From assembly GCA_030765065.1 (NCBI GenBank), contig CM060979.1, positions 16,769,001-16,833,000 of the forward strand: DNA of 64,000 nt, written 5' to 3'. Of this stretch, positions 12,091 through 23,005 are shown in pieces. The notes under the pieces are model-generated. The model saw nothing but the letters and a program-made list of their open reading frames with translations. It ran no database searches and was not told the DNA's origin. Numbering within the stretch: the first letter of the stretch is position 1; each line of letters opens with the position of its first letter. The translations under genes and the position numbers were made by a program. This DNA is from Deroplatys truncata. Taxonomy: Eukaryota; Arthropoda; Insecta; Mantodea; Mantidae.

Positions 12091-12842
12091 TAGACCAACC
12101 TGAGGTTTTTTCGGGACTTGCCCGGCTTATGCGACGACGCACTCCAAAACCGGAAAGATTGCGGTTCTCTTCAACACACAAGGTGTTACAAGTTCTAGGA
12201 GTAGATCTAGGAATGTCAGCTTGAGTCAGCAGTTTCCGCAATAACGGCGCTGATATTATTAAGCAAGACAAGAACGTGGCCGTCGGCGACGCACTCAAAC
12301 CTCATTACAAGGATGTCCAAGGGCTCAATAAAGAGAACGCTGTGTTCTGTATGTAGAACACTCGAAAAGGGTTATCGAAAACGTTAATATCGGCACAAAA
12401 CATACATAATATGAAGGGGAGAACAGAGAAGAAGAAAAAGACGAGCGGGAGGGCGTTCGCCTCAGGCTAACGAAATCAATTAACGACTCATGTCGAGACC
12501 CAGGGTGCCTCACAGGAAAATATTCAGCCCACAGCACGGTTCATTAATTGCGATAGCGTTCCTTGTTTTCTGCCATTAAATTAACAGCAACAATGCGACG
12601 GGCGTGGCAATAGGTTTTCCAAAGCCATACAGCCACAGCCTTGTTATTCTCCTATCAAGTTGGTTATAAAAATTTTAAGAGCGCACAGAATGAAGCTCTG
12701 AAACCAATAATTAATATTTGAAATTAGGCAGTGTTATTCAAATCACAGAGTAAAAACAAATTTCGTTGAAATAAGGGTCTGTCAATAAAAGAAAAAGAAT
12801 ACTCAGTTGAATCGTGGCAATTATAGGTTTTTAAGCCTTTAT
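12091..12842. other. No supported gene or element
   Basis: GC-richer sequence at 12,100-12,310 contains overlapping ORFs of about 100 codons on both strands. None has a domain, a compatible start context or a homologue I recognise. Confidence 0.4.
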
Positions 12843-13428
12843 TTACTTTCTCTGCAACATATCTGTATTCCACACAAAAGTTCGATATGAAGAGTTCACC
12901 GGAAATACTGTTTTGAGATAACTTTAAACCCCACCCTAAAAATATTAGAAAAAGGCGACCGCGCGTGTGCTTGTATGTGTGTGAACAGCATAACTGCAAA
13001 ACCAAAAGTTCGACGAATACAAAATTAGTATATAAGCTCAATATCTCCCAAGGATGCCAAATTCCCCAGCTCCAAATACCCTTTATATGCCACTTTTTCG
13101 AAATTTTGTATTTCCTCAAAAAACGTTTCTAAGGATTTTGATTAAAATACTACAGATAAAGATTTTTACATGAAAAATAAAACGCATATTTTGAATTTTC
13201 TGTGAATAGTTTGTGAAGTCCTCTTCATTCTGAATGAATTTTGTATAATTGGCAAACCTTAAGAGAGAGAGAGAGAAAATCTTACTACACAAAAACTGAT
13301 ATCATTAAAGCACACAATTTACATGCTCATTTTTTTTTTTGTTAGCTATTTTCCAAATATTCCTTCTTATAAGTTTGAATTTCCAAATTACTTTTCTCAA
13401 CCAGGAAGTCTTTATTAGCTTTTGACTT
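12843..13428 (-). mobile_element. RF1 repeat, old diverged copy
   Basis: It starts at a degenerate ACTTTCTCTGCAACAT terminus. It shares the order of conserved RF1 blocks (CACCGGAAATACTG, GTGTGAACAGCATAACT, TTTCTCAA) with many substitutions, and ends where the next RF1 copy begins. This is the first of four pieces lying end to end. Confidence 0.7.
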
Positions 13429-13954
13429 TTTCTACTATGTACAGTAAGCAGATGAAGTATTGCATACATGTTTTGAGCCCATTAAATAAAACAAAAGCAG
13501 TTTTAGCAAAAGGTCCGCGCGCGTGTGTGTCTGAACAGCATAACTCAAAAACGAAAAATCGGATAAATACCGAACTTCGTATTTGGGTTCAGTATGTTTC
13601 AAAGATGCGACTCGACTTTCGAGAAAATCCCCCACTCTAGACTACCCTTTACATGGAACATGTTTATTATAATATCATATATAAGATATTTTCATGAAAA
13701 TTAAAATGTATATCTTGAATTTTCTGGGGATATTCCTAACAGTCCTTTTCATTCTGAATGACTTTCGCACAACTGGTACACCGTATGAGATAGACAAAAT
13801 TTTTCTGCACAAAAAATATAGATTTCATTAAAACACACAATTTATATCCAATACATTTTTTTAACGAGTAAACCATTTCCGAGACATTCCTTGTTATTTG
13901 TTTGAATTTTCCAATACTTATATTATTTCTCAAGTGAGAATTCGTTATTCTTTT
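13429..13954 (-). mobile_element. RF1 repeat, diverged copy with internal deletions
   Basis: The palindromic end is preserved as CTTTTTCTACTATGTACAG. The block between that end and the microsatellite is shortened. It stops where the full RF1 copy at 13,955 starts. Confidence 0.7.
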
Positions 13955-14848
13955 TTACTTTCTCTACTACGTATAGTAAGTAGGGGAAGTATTGTATTCC
14001 ACCCAAAAATTCGATACCGAGATTTCACCGGAAATACATGTTTTGAGACCCCCTGAATCCAAAAAAAGCATTTTTGGAAACATGTCCGTGTGTGTGTGTG
14101 TGTGTCCGTGTGTGTGTCTGTGAACAGCATAACTCAGAAACGAACAGTCGGATAAACACCAAACTTGGTATTTAGGTTCAGTATCTTCCAGAGATGCGAC
14201 ACGAAGCTTTTCAAGAAAATCCTCCCACCCCAGATTACCCTTTACATGGAACATTTTTCAAAAATTTTAATTTTCTCAAAAATGGCTCTAACGATTTTGA
14301 TTAAAATATCATATGTTTAATATATTTTCATGACAAATAAAATGTATATCTCGAATTTTCTGGGAATGTCTCCAAAAGTATTCTTCATTGTGAACGACTT
14401 TTGCATAACTGGTAAACCATAAGAGATAGACAAACTTTTACTACACAAAAAATGTAGATCGTGTTAAAATACACAATTTATGTCATATACATTTTTTTTT
14501 GTTGAGTGAACCATTTTCGAGATATTGCTTGTTATTCCCTTACATTTTTCAATACTTATTTTCTAAAATGGGAATTCGTTATTCATTGTTTTTGTCTTGG
14601 ACATGCAAAGAGTATTAATCTGTGGCAAAGGGAATGGTGTTGCACCTAGCAACCAGCTATTAAGAGATATGTATGTGCTTAAAGGCTACTGTATTTATAT
14701 ATTCCCCTTACATTTACAAGAAAATCAGCAATAAGAGTCTGCAAATGTTTATCTCGTGTAACATGAAGTAGATGGAGAATAAGCGTTTGTAAAAATAGTT
14801 TGTACAAGAGTAAAGAAAGTGGTGTGAGTGTAACACAGATTTTTTAAT
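13955..14848 (-). mobile_element. RF1 repeat, full-length copy
   Basis: Complete copy from ACTTTCTCTACTACGTATAG to the opposite end GAGTAAAGAAAGTGGTGTG. The TG microsatellite (14,088-14,118) is interrupted by CCG. It is close in sequence to the copies at 3,531 and 42,724, so it is younger than its two left neighbours. Confidence 0.85.
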
Positions 14849-14965
14849 TTGTTTTTGTTCGGAGGACCTCAAAACATGTATTTCCGTTGAAATCTCCATA
14901 TTTAATTTTTAGGTGTAATGGAAGACCATCTCTACGTACTATGTACGTAGTAGAGAAAGTAATAA
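14849..14965 (+). mobile_element. RF1 3' end fragment, opposite orientation
   Basis: Only the last ~115 bp of RF1 in plus orientation. It includes the palindrome CTACGTACTATGTACGTAG (stem CTACGTAC/GTACGTAG around a 3-base loop) and the terminal TAGAGAAAGTA. It abuts the 5' end of the previous minus-strand copy. Confidence 0.75.
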
Positions 14966-15556
14966 AGTAAACGATAGTGGGGAATTTGAATTCTGTGCAG
15001 TTGAGGTATTTTTATGAAGAAAGAGAAGTGGTTGGTTCTACTCATAGCTGCCAAGCAGGCTTATCCTGCAGACCAGAAACATCAAGTCTCAAAAAGTAAG
15101 GCAATATTGCTCATGAGATGCACATATACTTGTGTTTGCTTCGTTGAATAGCATCATGAAAACGAGAACACGCAGAGCCGTATTCTTTATTTCAGAATGA
15201 GGCTCCAGCAGCTATAGAATATAAAGAGAATGAAAAGTCATTTGGCAGGATGTTGCTGCTTCTTTCTTTCCACGCGGTTCCTCTCTACATTCTGTAACTT
15301 TTCTTTATTTCACTTACAGCCTTCGCAGATTCTGTTCCACCCATAAACAGACATATTTCTTCATTGTAACGGGAGAAAATAAAAACCTCAGAGCACATCC
15401 GATGTTTAGGTGATTTAAGAGCCACGTCACTCTAATCTCCATACTAGTTACTTTAATTTTAAGCAGATTGTAATTCCTACAATACTAAAATATAATGCCA
15501 TAAGCGTACAGTCCAAAGGTAAACAAATCCTAAGTAAGGTTAAACTGAGCAAGCTA
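14966..15556. other. No supported gene or element
   Basis: There is no convincing coding frame here. The stretch ends at the TA (15,555-15,556) used as the target site of the mariner that follows. Confidence 0.4.
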
Positions 15557-16758
15557 CGAGGGCGGATCGAAAAGTAAGCACAATAATTTTTTTACAAAAA
15601 AGTTTAATAGTTAAAACAACAAGCACATTTATCCCATCGTGATACCAGTGTCAATATGCCCCGTTCGTAGAAGTCGGAGTATAGTCATCTGCGGACTGCT
15701 GAACTCACTTCCGCATCTGTCGCCAGGCGTTGGCCGGCCAGGAATTTCTTCATGGGACCAAACAGATGAACGTCCGACGGTGGGTGCTGAATCACCACCC
15801 AAACAAATTTGGTGATTTTCTAACGAACAGCAGCAGCAACATGGGGCGAGCATGGTCATGAAGAATTTTGACATTCGTCAGCATTCATGTTGTGGCGTTT
15901 GTCACGAAGGGCACGACGCAACTTCACCAAAGTTTTCATGTAGGCTTCAGCATTCACAGTGGTCCCGTGTTCAGCAAAGTCCACCAATACAACACCATGC
16001 ATATCCCAGAACATCGTCACAAGCACTTTCCTAGCAGATTGAGTCACTTTGATTTTTTTCTACACAGGGGAACCATCATGTTTCTACTCCATACTTGTCT
16101 GATTGGTTTTGGGCGTGTAGTGGTATGCCCATGACTCATCACCAGTGACGATTCCTTTCAGAAAGTCATGCTCTTGTGCGGTGTACCGCGTTTAGTGATC
16201 CAAGCTCATCATTCACTGGCCCTTGTGGATGTCTGTCAGGTTCTTAGGCACCCAGCACTAACTTTAAGAAATTTCAACGTGTCATGAACAATATTGTACA
16301 CCGCACCATAGGAAATGTTCAACTGTTGCGATAAGGTTCGCAGTTGCACACGCCGGTCGTTCGGAATTGTCGTCTCAATGCCTCCGACGTTCTGCGGGGT
16401 TGCAGCTGTTACCGGTCTCTAGGAGCGTGGCGAATCACTAAGGTTCTCACGGCCCTCTAGGGAGAATGCACACCACTTGGAGACATTACTACGGTCCATA
16501 CAATCATCCCCATACACGCCGCACATGTCCCTGTGAATATCACTCGGTTTATGCCCTTTGGTCCACAATTATCGAACCACACGTGGACGACAGTAACATG
16601 CGCGCCATCTTTGTTGCGGAGTTCACGCTTCTCTCGCCAGAGCTGCACATGAAACAAACGATACCCTCTATAGTGAGAACTTCAAAATGTATCTGTGTTC
16701 CAGCTGCAATGCCAAGGCAGAAAAAAATTATTGTGCGTTACTTTTCGATCCGATCTCG
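15557..16758 (-). mobile_element. mariner element with degenerate DD34D-type transposase
   Basis: A 1,202-bp element flanked by TA on both sides (15,555-15,556; 16,759-16,760). Its terminal inverted repeats begin CGAGGGCGGATCGAAAAGTA and, at the other end, CGAGATCGGATCGAAAAGTA, and match for about 35 bp. The minus strand carries a broken mariner transposase: an N-terminal HTH region, IVTGDESWAYHYTPK (first catalytic Asp, near 16,150), KVTQSARKVLVTMFWD (near 16,045), an intact-looking block to 15,856, and a C-terminal part ending near 15,600 with a KFLAGQRLATDAEV block. Several frameshifts and stops make it inactive. The length is normal for mariner. Confidence 0.9.
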
Positions 16759-16760
16759 TA

Positions 16761-17602
16761 GATGGATCTGCGGTAACGTGTGAGGCACGTATTTGGAGGT
16801 TCCGGGTTTGATTCCCGTCGACCGTCTCGAGGTTTTTCTTGGTCGGTAGGAGAATGCTGGGATGGTTTCTCATCTACCACGATTTCTTTTCCATCTTTTC
16901 CCTTTCATTTCGTTTCTTTCTCATCTTTTAGGTTAGGTGCTGTTAGGTTTCGTGCCGTATGGCGCTGCCGGACAGAACGAGTTGTTCATCGCCCTCTCCA
17001 GGCACCTCCAGTAGTGGGACGGGTCTTCGAGCCTGGAAGTGTTATTGACTTCCGCTACTCTCTGTCTGTCTGTCTGTCTGCCTATGAGCTTCCCGTAAGG
17101 GGGGTTCCGACCCCTTCAGCTGCCGTGATGCGGGCGCTGCGTACCCTGAGCACTCGTGGTAGGTACATCTGACGTTACGAGAAGTACGCTGGGCCGAACA
17201 TTCGAGCCCCTCCCGTGGGAGAGTTGTTCGGATTGGGTTGGACTCGGCAGGGCAATGGTTCCCGAAACCAATGGGAGATTGGGTACGTCTATATAGGTTT
17301 CCATACCGGCGGGGTTGTGAGACTCCTCAATGTCCTTCGGTACCGCCCTGGATTGCCGGTAGACGGCTTGCTAGATTGCTGTCGGCCTTACTGAGGTTTT
17401 CGGTAGTCGTTCTTTCGGGATGACGCGCGTAAGTGACGTAACCACTTCCATCATCGCGTGAGCCTCATGGGAAATACCCTCGGTGGGAGAGCCACACCCT
17501 GGGCTAGGAGGGGGGCTCTACCTCGGGTAGACCTTCGCTCTTAACTAAAATAACTGTCTGCCTATGAGCTGTAGCCCCCTGTGGTCCTTCACTTTATACT
17601 GG
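16761..17602 (+). mobile_element. tRNA-derived SINE-like unit, split by an insert
   Basis: The tRNA-like head has B box GGGTTTGATTCCC near 16,804-16,816. It is followed by a body that matches the unit at 61,922-62,300 over long stretches (for example GAGAATGCTGGGATGGTTTC against GCGAATGCTGGGGTGGTTTC, and TCCAGTAGTGGGA in both). A third copy is on the minus strand at 39,020-39,110. The body is interrupted at 17,091-17,553 by a separate insertion. The 5' edge coincides with the mariner's right TA, so the mariner may have landed in this unit, but the left flank does not prove it. Confidence 0.6.
17091..17553. mobile_element. 463-bp insertion with 17-bp target duplication
   Basis: The sequence CTGTCTGCCTATGAGCT occurs at 17,074-17,090 and again, perfectly, at 17,554-17,570. 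It bounds a GC-rich 463-bp segment that is absent from the sister SINE-like unit at 61,922. The segment ends in a short A-rich tail (TTAACTAAAATAA). A long perfect target duplication plus an A-rich 3' end is the signature of target-primed reverse transcription, so this is a truncated LINE or a SINE. No coding frame or Pol III box was recognised. Confidence 0.7.
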
Positions 17603-17845
17603 TTCACACGAAGATATTCAAGAAAATCCAGTACCTCAAACTACCCTTTACATGAAAACGTTTTCACTATTTTTAATTTTTTCAAAAATGGCTACAAGAA
17701 TTTTGATTAAAATACCATACTTTGGGATATTTACATGGAACAAAATGTATATTTTGTATTTTCTGCGAAAAGCTTCTGAAGTCTTTTTCATTCTGAATGA
17801 CTGCTGTATCATTCGTAAACTATAAGAGATGGGTAACAATTTCAT
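17603..17845 (-). mobile_element. RF1 internal fragment
   Basis: A diverged internal RF1 piece on the minus strand, recognised by the blocks CTACCCTTTACATG, ATTTTGATTAAAATACCATA and ATAAGAGATGGGTAAC in RF1 order. Both ends are missing. Confidence 0.65.
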
Positions 17846-17847
17846 CT

Positions 17848-18035
17848 CTTCAAGGGTTAGGAGTTTTCTCCTGTTCCGGCCTCAAATGTCTTTCCATCTC
17901 TCATTGGTCTTCCAATGTATCTTTTTCCAAGTGGTTGATAATTATATACCATTTTGGAGTAGGCGAGTTTTTTCTCCATCTTCTGAGCTTGAAGGGGTTT
18001 AATTGTTGCGGTTGCATCACGTTTGGACACCAATA
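17848..18035 (-). pseudogene. LINE ORF2 C-terminal relic (downstream part)
   Basis: The minus strand reads YNYQPLGKRYIGRPM in one frame. This fits the basic C-terminal tail (GKR.IGRP.RW-like) seen at the end of many insect LINE ORF2 proteins. It probably continues the RT relic at 19,855-20,060 across the RF2 LTR between them. The fragment is short and frame-shifted. Confidence 0.4.
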
Positions 18036-19791
18036 TGAAGCTGTTTTAGACCACGCACGTAATGGATGCCAATTTGTGGGCGTTATGTACGGTACGGTAC
18101 AAACTTTCTGGTGGCCTTCGCCACACGTTTAAGAACCAACTTTGTATTTTAATGTTTATTTTATTTAAATATTATATATGCCTCGGCTTCGTCAGTAGTA
18201 ATTTGCAGAACACGTATCTCTTAACAGAGCTGGTACGGCTAAAGAACAAGACTTACACAAATTATAATTGTACTCCACTCCCTTTATTTATCCTTCACAC
18301 GATTAAATAACACTTCACTGATGTATCCTACTGTGGAGCTGTGAGATTATTGTTAAATTGCACTTTTAACAGGTAAACTTTATACTATCCTCACCGCAAT
18401 GAATTTTCATGTCTCACACTGACCCATACCGAACCTAACTGCTTGGGTACGTTTTCTTGTAGCGTCTACCGCCTCTATTTCTAGTATCTGATTGACTAAT
18501 CCTACTCCAATAGAATACTTTTATTTAACTTTTAGCTATTTTTCTAGTCTTTGATTGGCTATTTATAAACTGTTTTAAACATTACATTATTATTGTTCCA
18601 AGAACTATTAGTAGCCTTTTTAAACGTTCATTGTGCAAACTCTTGCCATATTGTCCATCACATGGTTCACAGATGAAGCACAGTTGCATTTATCCGGCTA
18701 TTGGGCCAGTGAAAATCCACATGTTATTCATGAAGCACCTATGCAGCCGGTTAAAATCGGAGTTTGGTGCGCAATATCCGCACAGAGAGCAGTGGCACCA
18801 ACTTTTGTTGAAAACAATGTGAACACTGCAGAGTACCGACGGATTTTCATGGAGTTTGCTGAGCAACTAGACGATGAAACCAACGACAATAATTCATTGT
18901 CATGAAGAATTTTGACATCGTCAGCATTCATGTTGTGGCGTTTGTCACGAAGGGCACGACGCAACTTCACCAAAGTTTTCATGTAGGCTGCAGCATTCAC
19001 AGTGGTCCCGTGTTTAGCAAAGTCCACCAATACAACACCGTGCATATCCCAGAACACCATCACAAGCACTTTCCTAGCAGATTGAGTCACTTTGAATTTT
19101 TTCTTCACTGGGGAACCAGCATGTTTCCACTCCATACTTGCATGCTTGGTTTCGGGCGTGTAGTGGTAAAATAGGCACAACTCAACACGTCGTTCCATGT
19201 TACTGGCCACTCGTTGGAGGACTCTGTTGTCAATAGCTTGAATCTCCTGTGTAATGTTGTGCTTCAGATCTTCCAATGTCTGGGGACGTGTGGCATAAAC
19301 CCTGTCATTTAAGTAACCCCACAGAAAGAAGTCCGGCGATGTCAAATCCGGAGATCTCGGTGGCCACAGGTTCTTGGAAACTATCCGGTCGTCAAAGAAA
19401 CTTGCAATTAATGCCATGGATTCATTTCATGTATGATATGTAGCACCGTCCTGCTGAAAATATCCTTGACTCAGCTCTACATCGTCTAGATGTTCTAATT
19501 TATTGTTGTCTCAAGGTTACCTTATTAGCAACTTTCGGTTTCTACTTTATGATTCTGTTTGCTACGGTAAGCAGCTTGCTTCTATTCTCACAGCTCCTAC
19601 ATTGTTAAACTACGCAATACATTCACATAACATTGTTATATATGTACATAATAATATAAACATAATACACTGACTTTAATATACACTTTATATATTATAT
19701 TATACACATATTGCTTTAAGGCGGGCTGCTATTATTTTTTATATTAGGTATATTAGACTGATATCATTTAAGTGATAAAAACACTGCCTCA
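18036..19791 (-). mobile_element. RF2 LTR, minus strand, interrupted
   Basis: Reverse-complement copy of the 954-bp RF2 LTR at 4,720, matching from TGAGGCAGT (ending at 19,791) to AGCTTCA (18,036). It is more diverged than the other two copies. It is split between about 18,624 and 19,495 by rearranged transposase sequence. No matching target duplication is visible at its ends (CAATA on the left, AGTTC on the right), so it may be an eroded copy or one end of a larger element. Confidence 0.65.
18624..19495. pseudogene. Rearranged transposase mosaic (two Tc1/mariner families)
   Basis: Four blocks are joined. At 18,643-18,877 (plus) lies the central part of a DUF4817-type transposase: WFTDEAQLHLSGYWASENPH through EQLDD. 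At 18,878-18,898 a ~20-bp piece of the same element is inverted. At 18,899-19,165 (minus) lies part of a mariner very like the one at 15,557: HYTPETKHASMEWKHAGSPV and KVTQSARKVLVMVFWDMHGV. At 19,166-19,495 (minus) lies the C-terminal part of the first family: YFQQDGATYHT, SKNLWPPRSPDLTSPDFF and GYLNDRVY. The plus and minus pieces of the first family both break at CTAGACGATG. No terminal repeats are present, and the mosaic sits inside an RF2 LTR. Confidence 0.75.
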
Positions 19792-19854
19792 AGTTCTCCA
19801 TTTGTTCCTGTAATAATCAGTCTTCTCATTTATTTCACAGATATTCTTTCCTTA

Positions 19855-20060
19855 TTTCTTCATTTTTATTTTGTTAACTACTGTATATTATTTAATTTCT
19901 TTCAGATATCTCATTTCAGCCGCATTTATTTTACCCCATTCACTTTTTTAATAGTCCATGCTTCACAGCCATACAGTAACACTGGAACTGTCATTGTTTT
20001 ATAGGACTTCATACTTTTTTCTCTTCTTGTTTTCCTTTTAGTGTCCTTGCTAATATTTCG
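19855..20060 (-). pseudogene. LINE RT C-terminal relic (upstream part)
   Basis: The minus strand reads KSYKTMTVPVLLYGCEAWTI and then INAAEMRYLKEIK. This pattern lies just after the RT domain in several insect LINE families. The fragment has no start and is followed, after a short gap, by the RF2 LTR; a likely continuation is at 17,848-18,035. Confidence 0.6.
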
Positions 20061-20101
20061 CAGATCTTCTAAAACTTACTTTGTTATTTAAATCTGGACT
20101 G

Positions 20102-20216
20102 TGGTAATATACCAGCAGGCTCAACCTCGCACATAACACTTCGTGCGTTAAAAGATTTGCAGAACTCAACGGGGCAAATCCAATTAAACACGCGTCAGTG
20201 GGGAACTGGCGCATTG
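20102..20216 (+). repeat. ~115-bp dispersed segment, copy 1
   Basis: This segment matches the reverse complement of 23,335-23,457 (for example TGCAGAACTCAACGGGGCAA and GTCAGTGGGGAACTGGCG in both). Neither copy has terminal repeats or a coding frame that I can defend. Confidence 0.7.
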
Positions 20217-20496
20217 GCGCCCTATAACCTACTACTAACTGCAACTACTACATCAGTGATTCTCAGAAACGTCTATATGGATACACGAGACGGTTGGAAT
20301 ATCGTATCAATCAACAGGAGCAAAATTCCGAACTCATATTTAATGAGCGAGGTCAGCATAACAGTACCGTTAGATGATAATAACAATAACGTATATAATA
20401 GCAAGCGAAAAACAATGGCAGTGAAACACTGCGTGCTCTCATGTTTGTTGCTTATAGTCCGTAATGTTAGACAAGAATAGCGTAAACACAATTGAA
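20217..20496. other. No supported feature
   Basis: A frame of about 100 codons crosses this stretch but has no domain, and an antisense frame overlaps it. It lies between the dispersed segment and an RF1 copy. Confidence 0.4.
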
Positions 20497-21154
20497 AAAA
20501 ATTTGATGTATTACACTAACATGACTTTCTCTACTCTTGTACAAACTATCTTATTGCTAATTTTCTTGTGGGTGCAAGGGGAATATGGTAGGCTTTAAGC
20601 GATAGCCAAATGTTTTAAGAGCTGGTTGCTATGTGGAGCATTCCATTCTCTTTGTATGTCCAGGAGATAAAAAAAAAAGAATAACGAATTCCCATTTCAG
20701 AAAAAAGTATAAGTATTGGAAAACTCAAACAAATAACAAGGAATATCTCGAAAATGGGTCACTGCACAAAAATGTATATGACATAAATTGTGTGTTTTAA
20801 CGAGATCTACGTTTTTCTGTGTACTAAAATTTTGCCCATCTCTTACAGTTTACCAACTCTGCAAAAGTCATTTAGAAAGATGAAGATTTTTGGGGAAATT
20901 CCCAGTAACTTCAGCATATACATTTCATTTTCCAGGAAAATATCTTAAACATATGACATTTTAATCAAACTCGGAGCCATTTTTGAGAAAATCAAAATTT
21001 TCGAAAAAGTGTTTCATGTAAAGGGTAGCCTGGGGTGGGGTACTTTCTTGAAAATCTTCGTGTCGCATCCTTGGAAGATACTAAACCCAAATAGCAAGCT
21101 TGGTATTTATCCGAGTTTTCGTTTTTGAGTTATGATGTTCACAGACAGGCAGAC

Positions 21155-21195
<41 letters not shown>

Positions 21196-21230
21196 CATGC
21201 TTCCAAAAATGCTTTATTTGGATTCAGTGC
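20497..21230 (+). mobile_element. RF1 repeat, 3'-truncated
   Basis: RF1 in plus orientation from the 5' terminus (TTGATGTATTACACTAACAT) through the CA microsatellite (21,153-21,193) to GGATTCAG at 21,228. There the usual 3' end is replaced by the ORF1 element. The remaining RF1 end does not reappear downstream of that element. Confidence 0.8.
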
Positions 21231-22740
21231 ACCTCAGCTCCGAGATGGCAAAGAAAAAGGTTAGATCAGTCGCCGCTCCTGCTAAGGCAGGAACCTCTTC
21301 GTCTCCTCCGGCACCCGCCGAGAAGATCTCGCCGCAGCCGCCGCAGCCTAGGGCAACCTATGGCTCAACCGCCGCTTCGACGCCAGCTAGCACAGCTTCG
21401 CCGCGACTGCCTCCGCAGCTGCCGCCACCATCACCGGTGCCTACGCCGCCTAACCTGGGAAGTTCCCAGCCTGCGCAGATCCAGCCTGTACTTCATGCGA
21501 GGTACAGCGCTGTTATTCGAGGGCTCCCGAGGGACCTGCCAGTCAGGTTCCTCACCAGCGCTGCACACCAGCAGTGGCCTTCAGCCTTGAAGGCCGCTCG
21601 GATCTACGGAGCACAAGGACCCACATCGCTCGTTAGGATCGAGTTTGCAGACCCTGGTGACCACGAAGCGGCCTTGAGGGCGGGCCTGCCCTTATTAGGG
21701 CGGTGCTTACGCATCAAGTCCAGCGGAGTGGAAAGCCAGGTACCCTGGCGACGCTGCACAACGAGAGTTCCTGCACGGCGAAGCCCAGGTGCCACTACTG
21801 TGGCGCTTCCAGCACTACGTCTACGTGCAAACAGCACGATCTACACCGCCGTCGACGGTACTGTGCAACTTGTGGAGGGTCGTCTCATTACACCGGCCAA
21901 GCGCTCTGTCCCCTGCATCCTCGCAGGAAGGCAACGCCGAAGCCACCAACACCTACATCGCACCCAACAACAACTCCACAGCCCCCGACACCAGCATCAT
22001 CGCAAACACTGACACCAGCACCTTCACCAGCGCCGATCATCGAGGAAGTCCAGGGCCTACACGACGCCGTTCAGGATCTCCACACGGAGTTCCTGAACAT
22101 GACGACGAAGCTGACAGCCCCGGAGGAACTCATCCGAGACCTTCAAGACACCACAGCTGCTCAGCAAGTTTTTCTAGCTGGGTAGTTCGAGACCATCGCA
22201 TCCAGTTTCAGCACCATCGACAACTCCATCTATAACTCATCTCCAGCTTCAGACACCATAGCTCAACACCTCGATACCATCGACATGACACTACGATCTC
22301 TGGAAGCACAGCAGCATCAACATCGAGCCCACTTCCAGCAGCCAATCAACCGCCGAAGGCCTCCGAGCACCACAGCTTACACCGATGAATTCCACAGCCG
22401 AACTCTTCAGTTTCACCAGAAGTAAGTTCTACAATTACCATTTCCATTCCTTCCTAAATCCTCGCTATTTTCACTAGTGTTGCAGTCAGGTTTCATGGCT
22501 GTAACCTAATATCTACTCCCGCCCAAGGGCGGCAGCTAACATCCTTCACATACTAACGCGGGTGCTATGCGGGACCGCACAAAGCCACGCCATTCCACTT
22601 TTCCTTCTTCCTTTTTCCATCCAGTGGAGGAGTTTTTAGTGGGTATGCCAACTATTGGCGAGTCCCACACTCTCAGTCCCGACTCCCATCGGGGCTGGGG
22701 TTAGTGATTAAATCATTTTCTCCTCCACTCGAAAAAAAAA
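21231..22740 (+). mobile_element. Non-LTR retrotransposon with ORF1 only, poly(A)-tailed
   Basis: A GC-rich 1.5-kb unit carries a gag-like ORF1 (21,245-22,425), about 300 bp of 3' untranslated sequence, and an A9 tract at 22,732-22,740. No endonuclease or reverse transcriptase lies between ORF1 and the tail. That makes it a half-LINE: either an internally deleted copy or a non-autonomous lineage mobilised in trans. It is inserted into, or fused with, the RF1 copy on its left. No clear target duplication was found. Confidence 0.65.
21245..22425 (+). pseudogene. Gag-like ORF1 with two zinc knuckles, frameshifted
   Basis: The frame starts at ATG 21,245 with a proline/alanine-rich basic N-terminus. 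An RNA-binding-like domain with VIRGLPRDLPVRFL (near 21,511) and VRIEFADPGDHEAALRAGLP (near 21,634) has the layout of the PRE_C2HC region of Jockey-type gag proteins. A frameshift near 21,785 leads into CHYCGASSTTSTCKQH and CATCGGSSHYTGQALCPLH, two cysteine/histidine knuckles. A coiled-coil-like C-terminus follows, with one in-frame TAG at 22,183 and a final TAA at 22,423-22,425. The product of about 390 residues would be an RNA chaperone of the retrotransposon RNP. The two lesions make this copy inactive. Confidence 0.75.
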
Positions 22741-23005
22741 CAATTACTTATAGACTTATATACATAATCGAGAATGTAAAAATAGGTCAAATAAAGACAT
22801 TTTAATTATTTGTGAGTTTAAAAAGTGAGTTTATTCCCTCGAAAATAAAGCCTGTGTGACTAAAGTGGAAAATATTCCAAGACCTTTTCGGTCTGTTTTT
22901 GTCTATCATCATACACTCTATTGCAAGCCTGGGAAGTGCCTCTCAATGAGCGCGATCCGCTCATCGCCTTTGCTGATAAGCAAGAGGAGTAGTAGGAAAC
23001 TCGTC

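Noticed and set aside
11984-12298. 104-codon minus-strand ORF and 98-codon plus-strand ORF
   Set aside because: Both run from unique sequence into the RF1 end, so at least part is repeat DNA. No homology is recognised.
20157-20480. 107-codon plus-strand ORF
   Set aside because: It overlaps the dispersed 115-bp segment, whose other copy does not keep the frame open.
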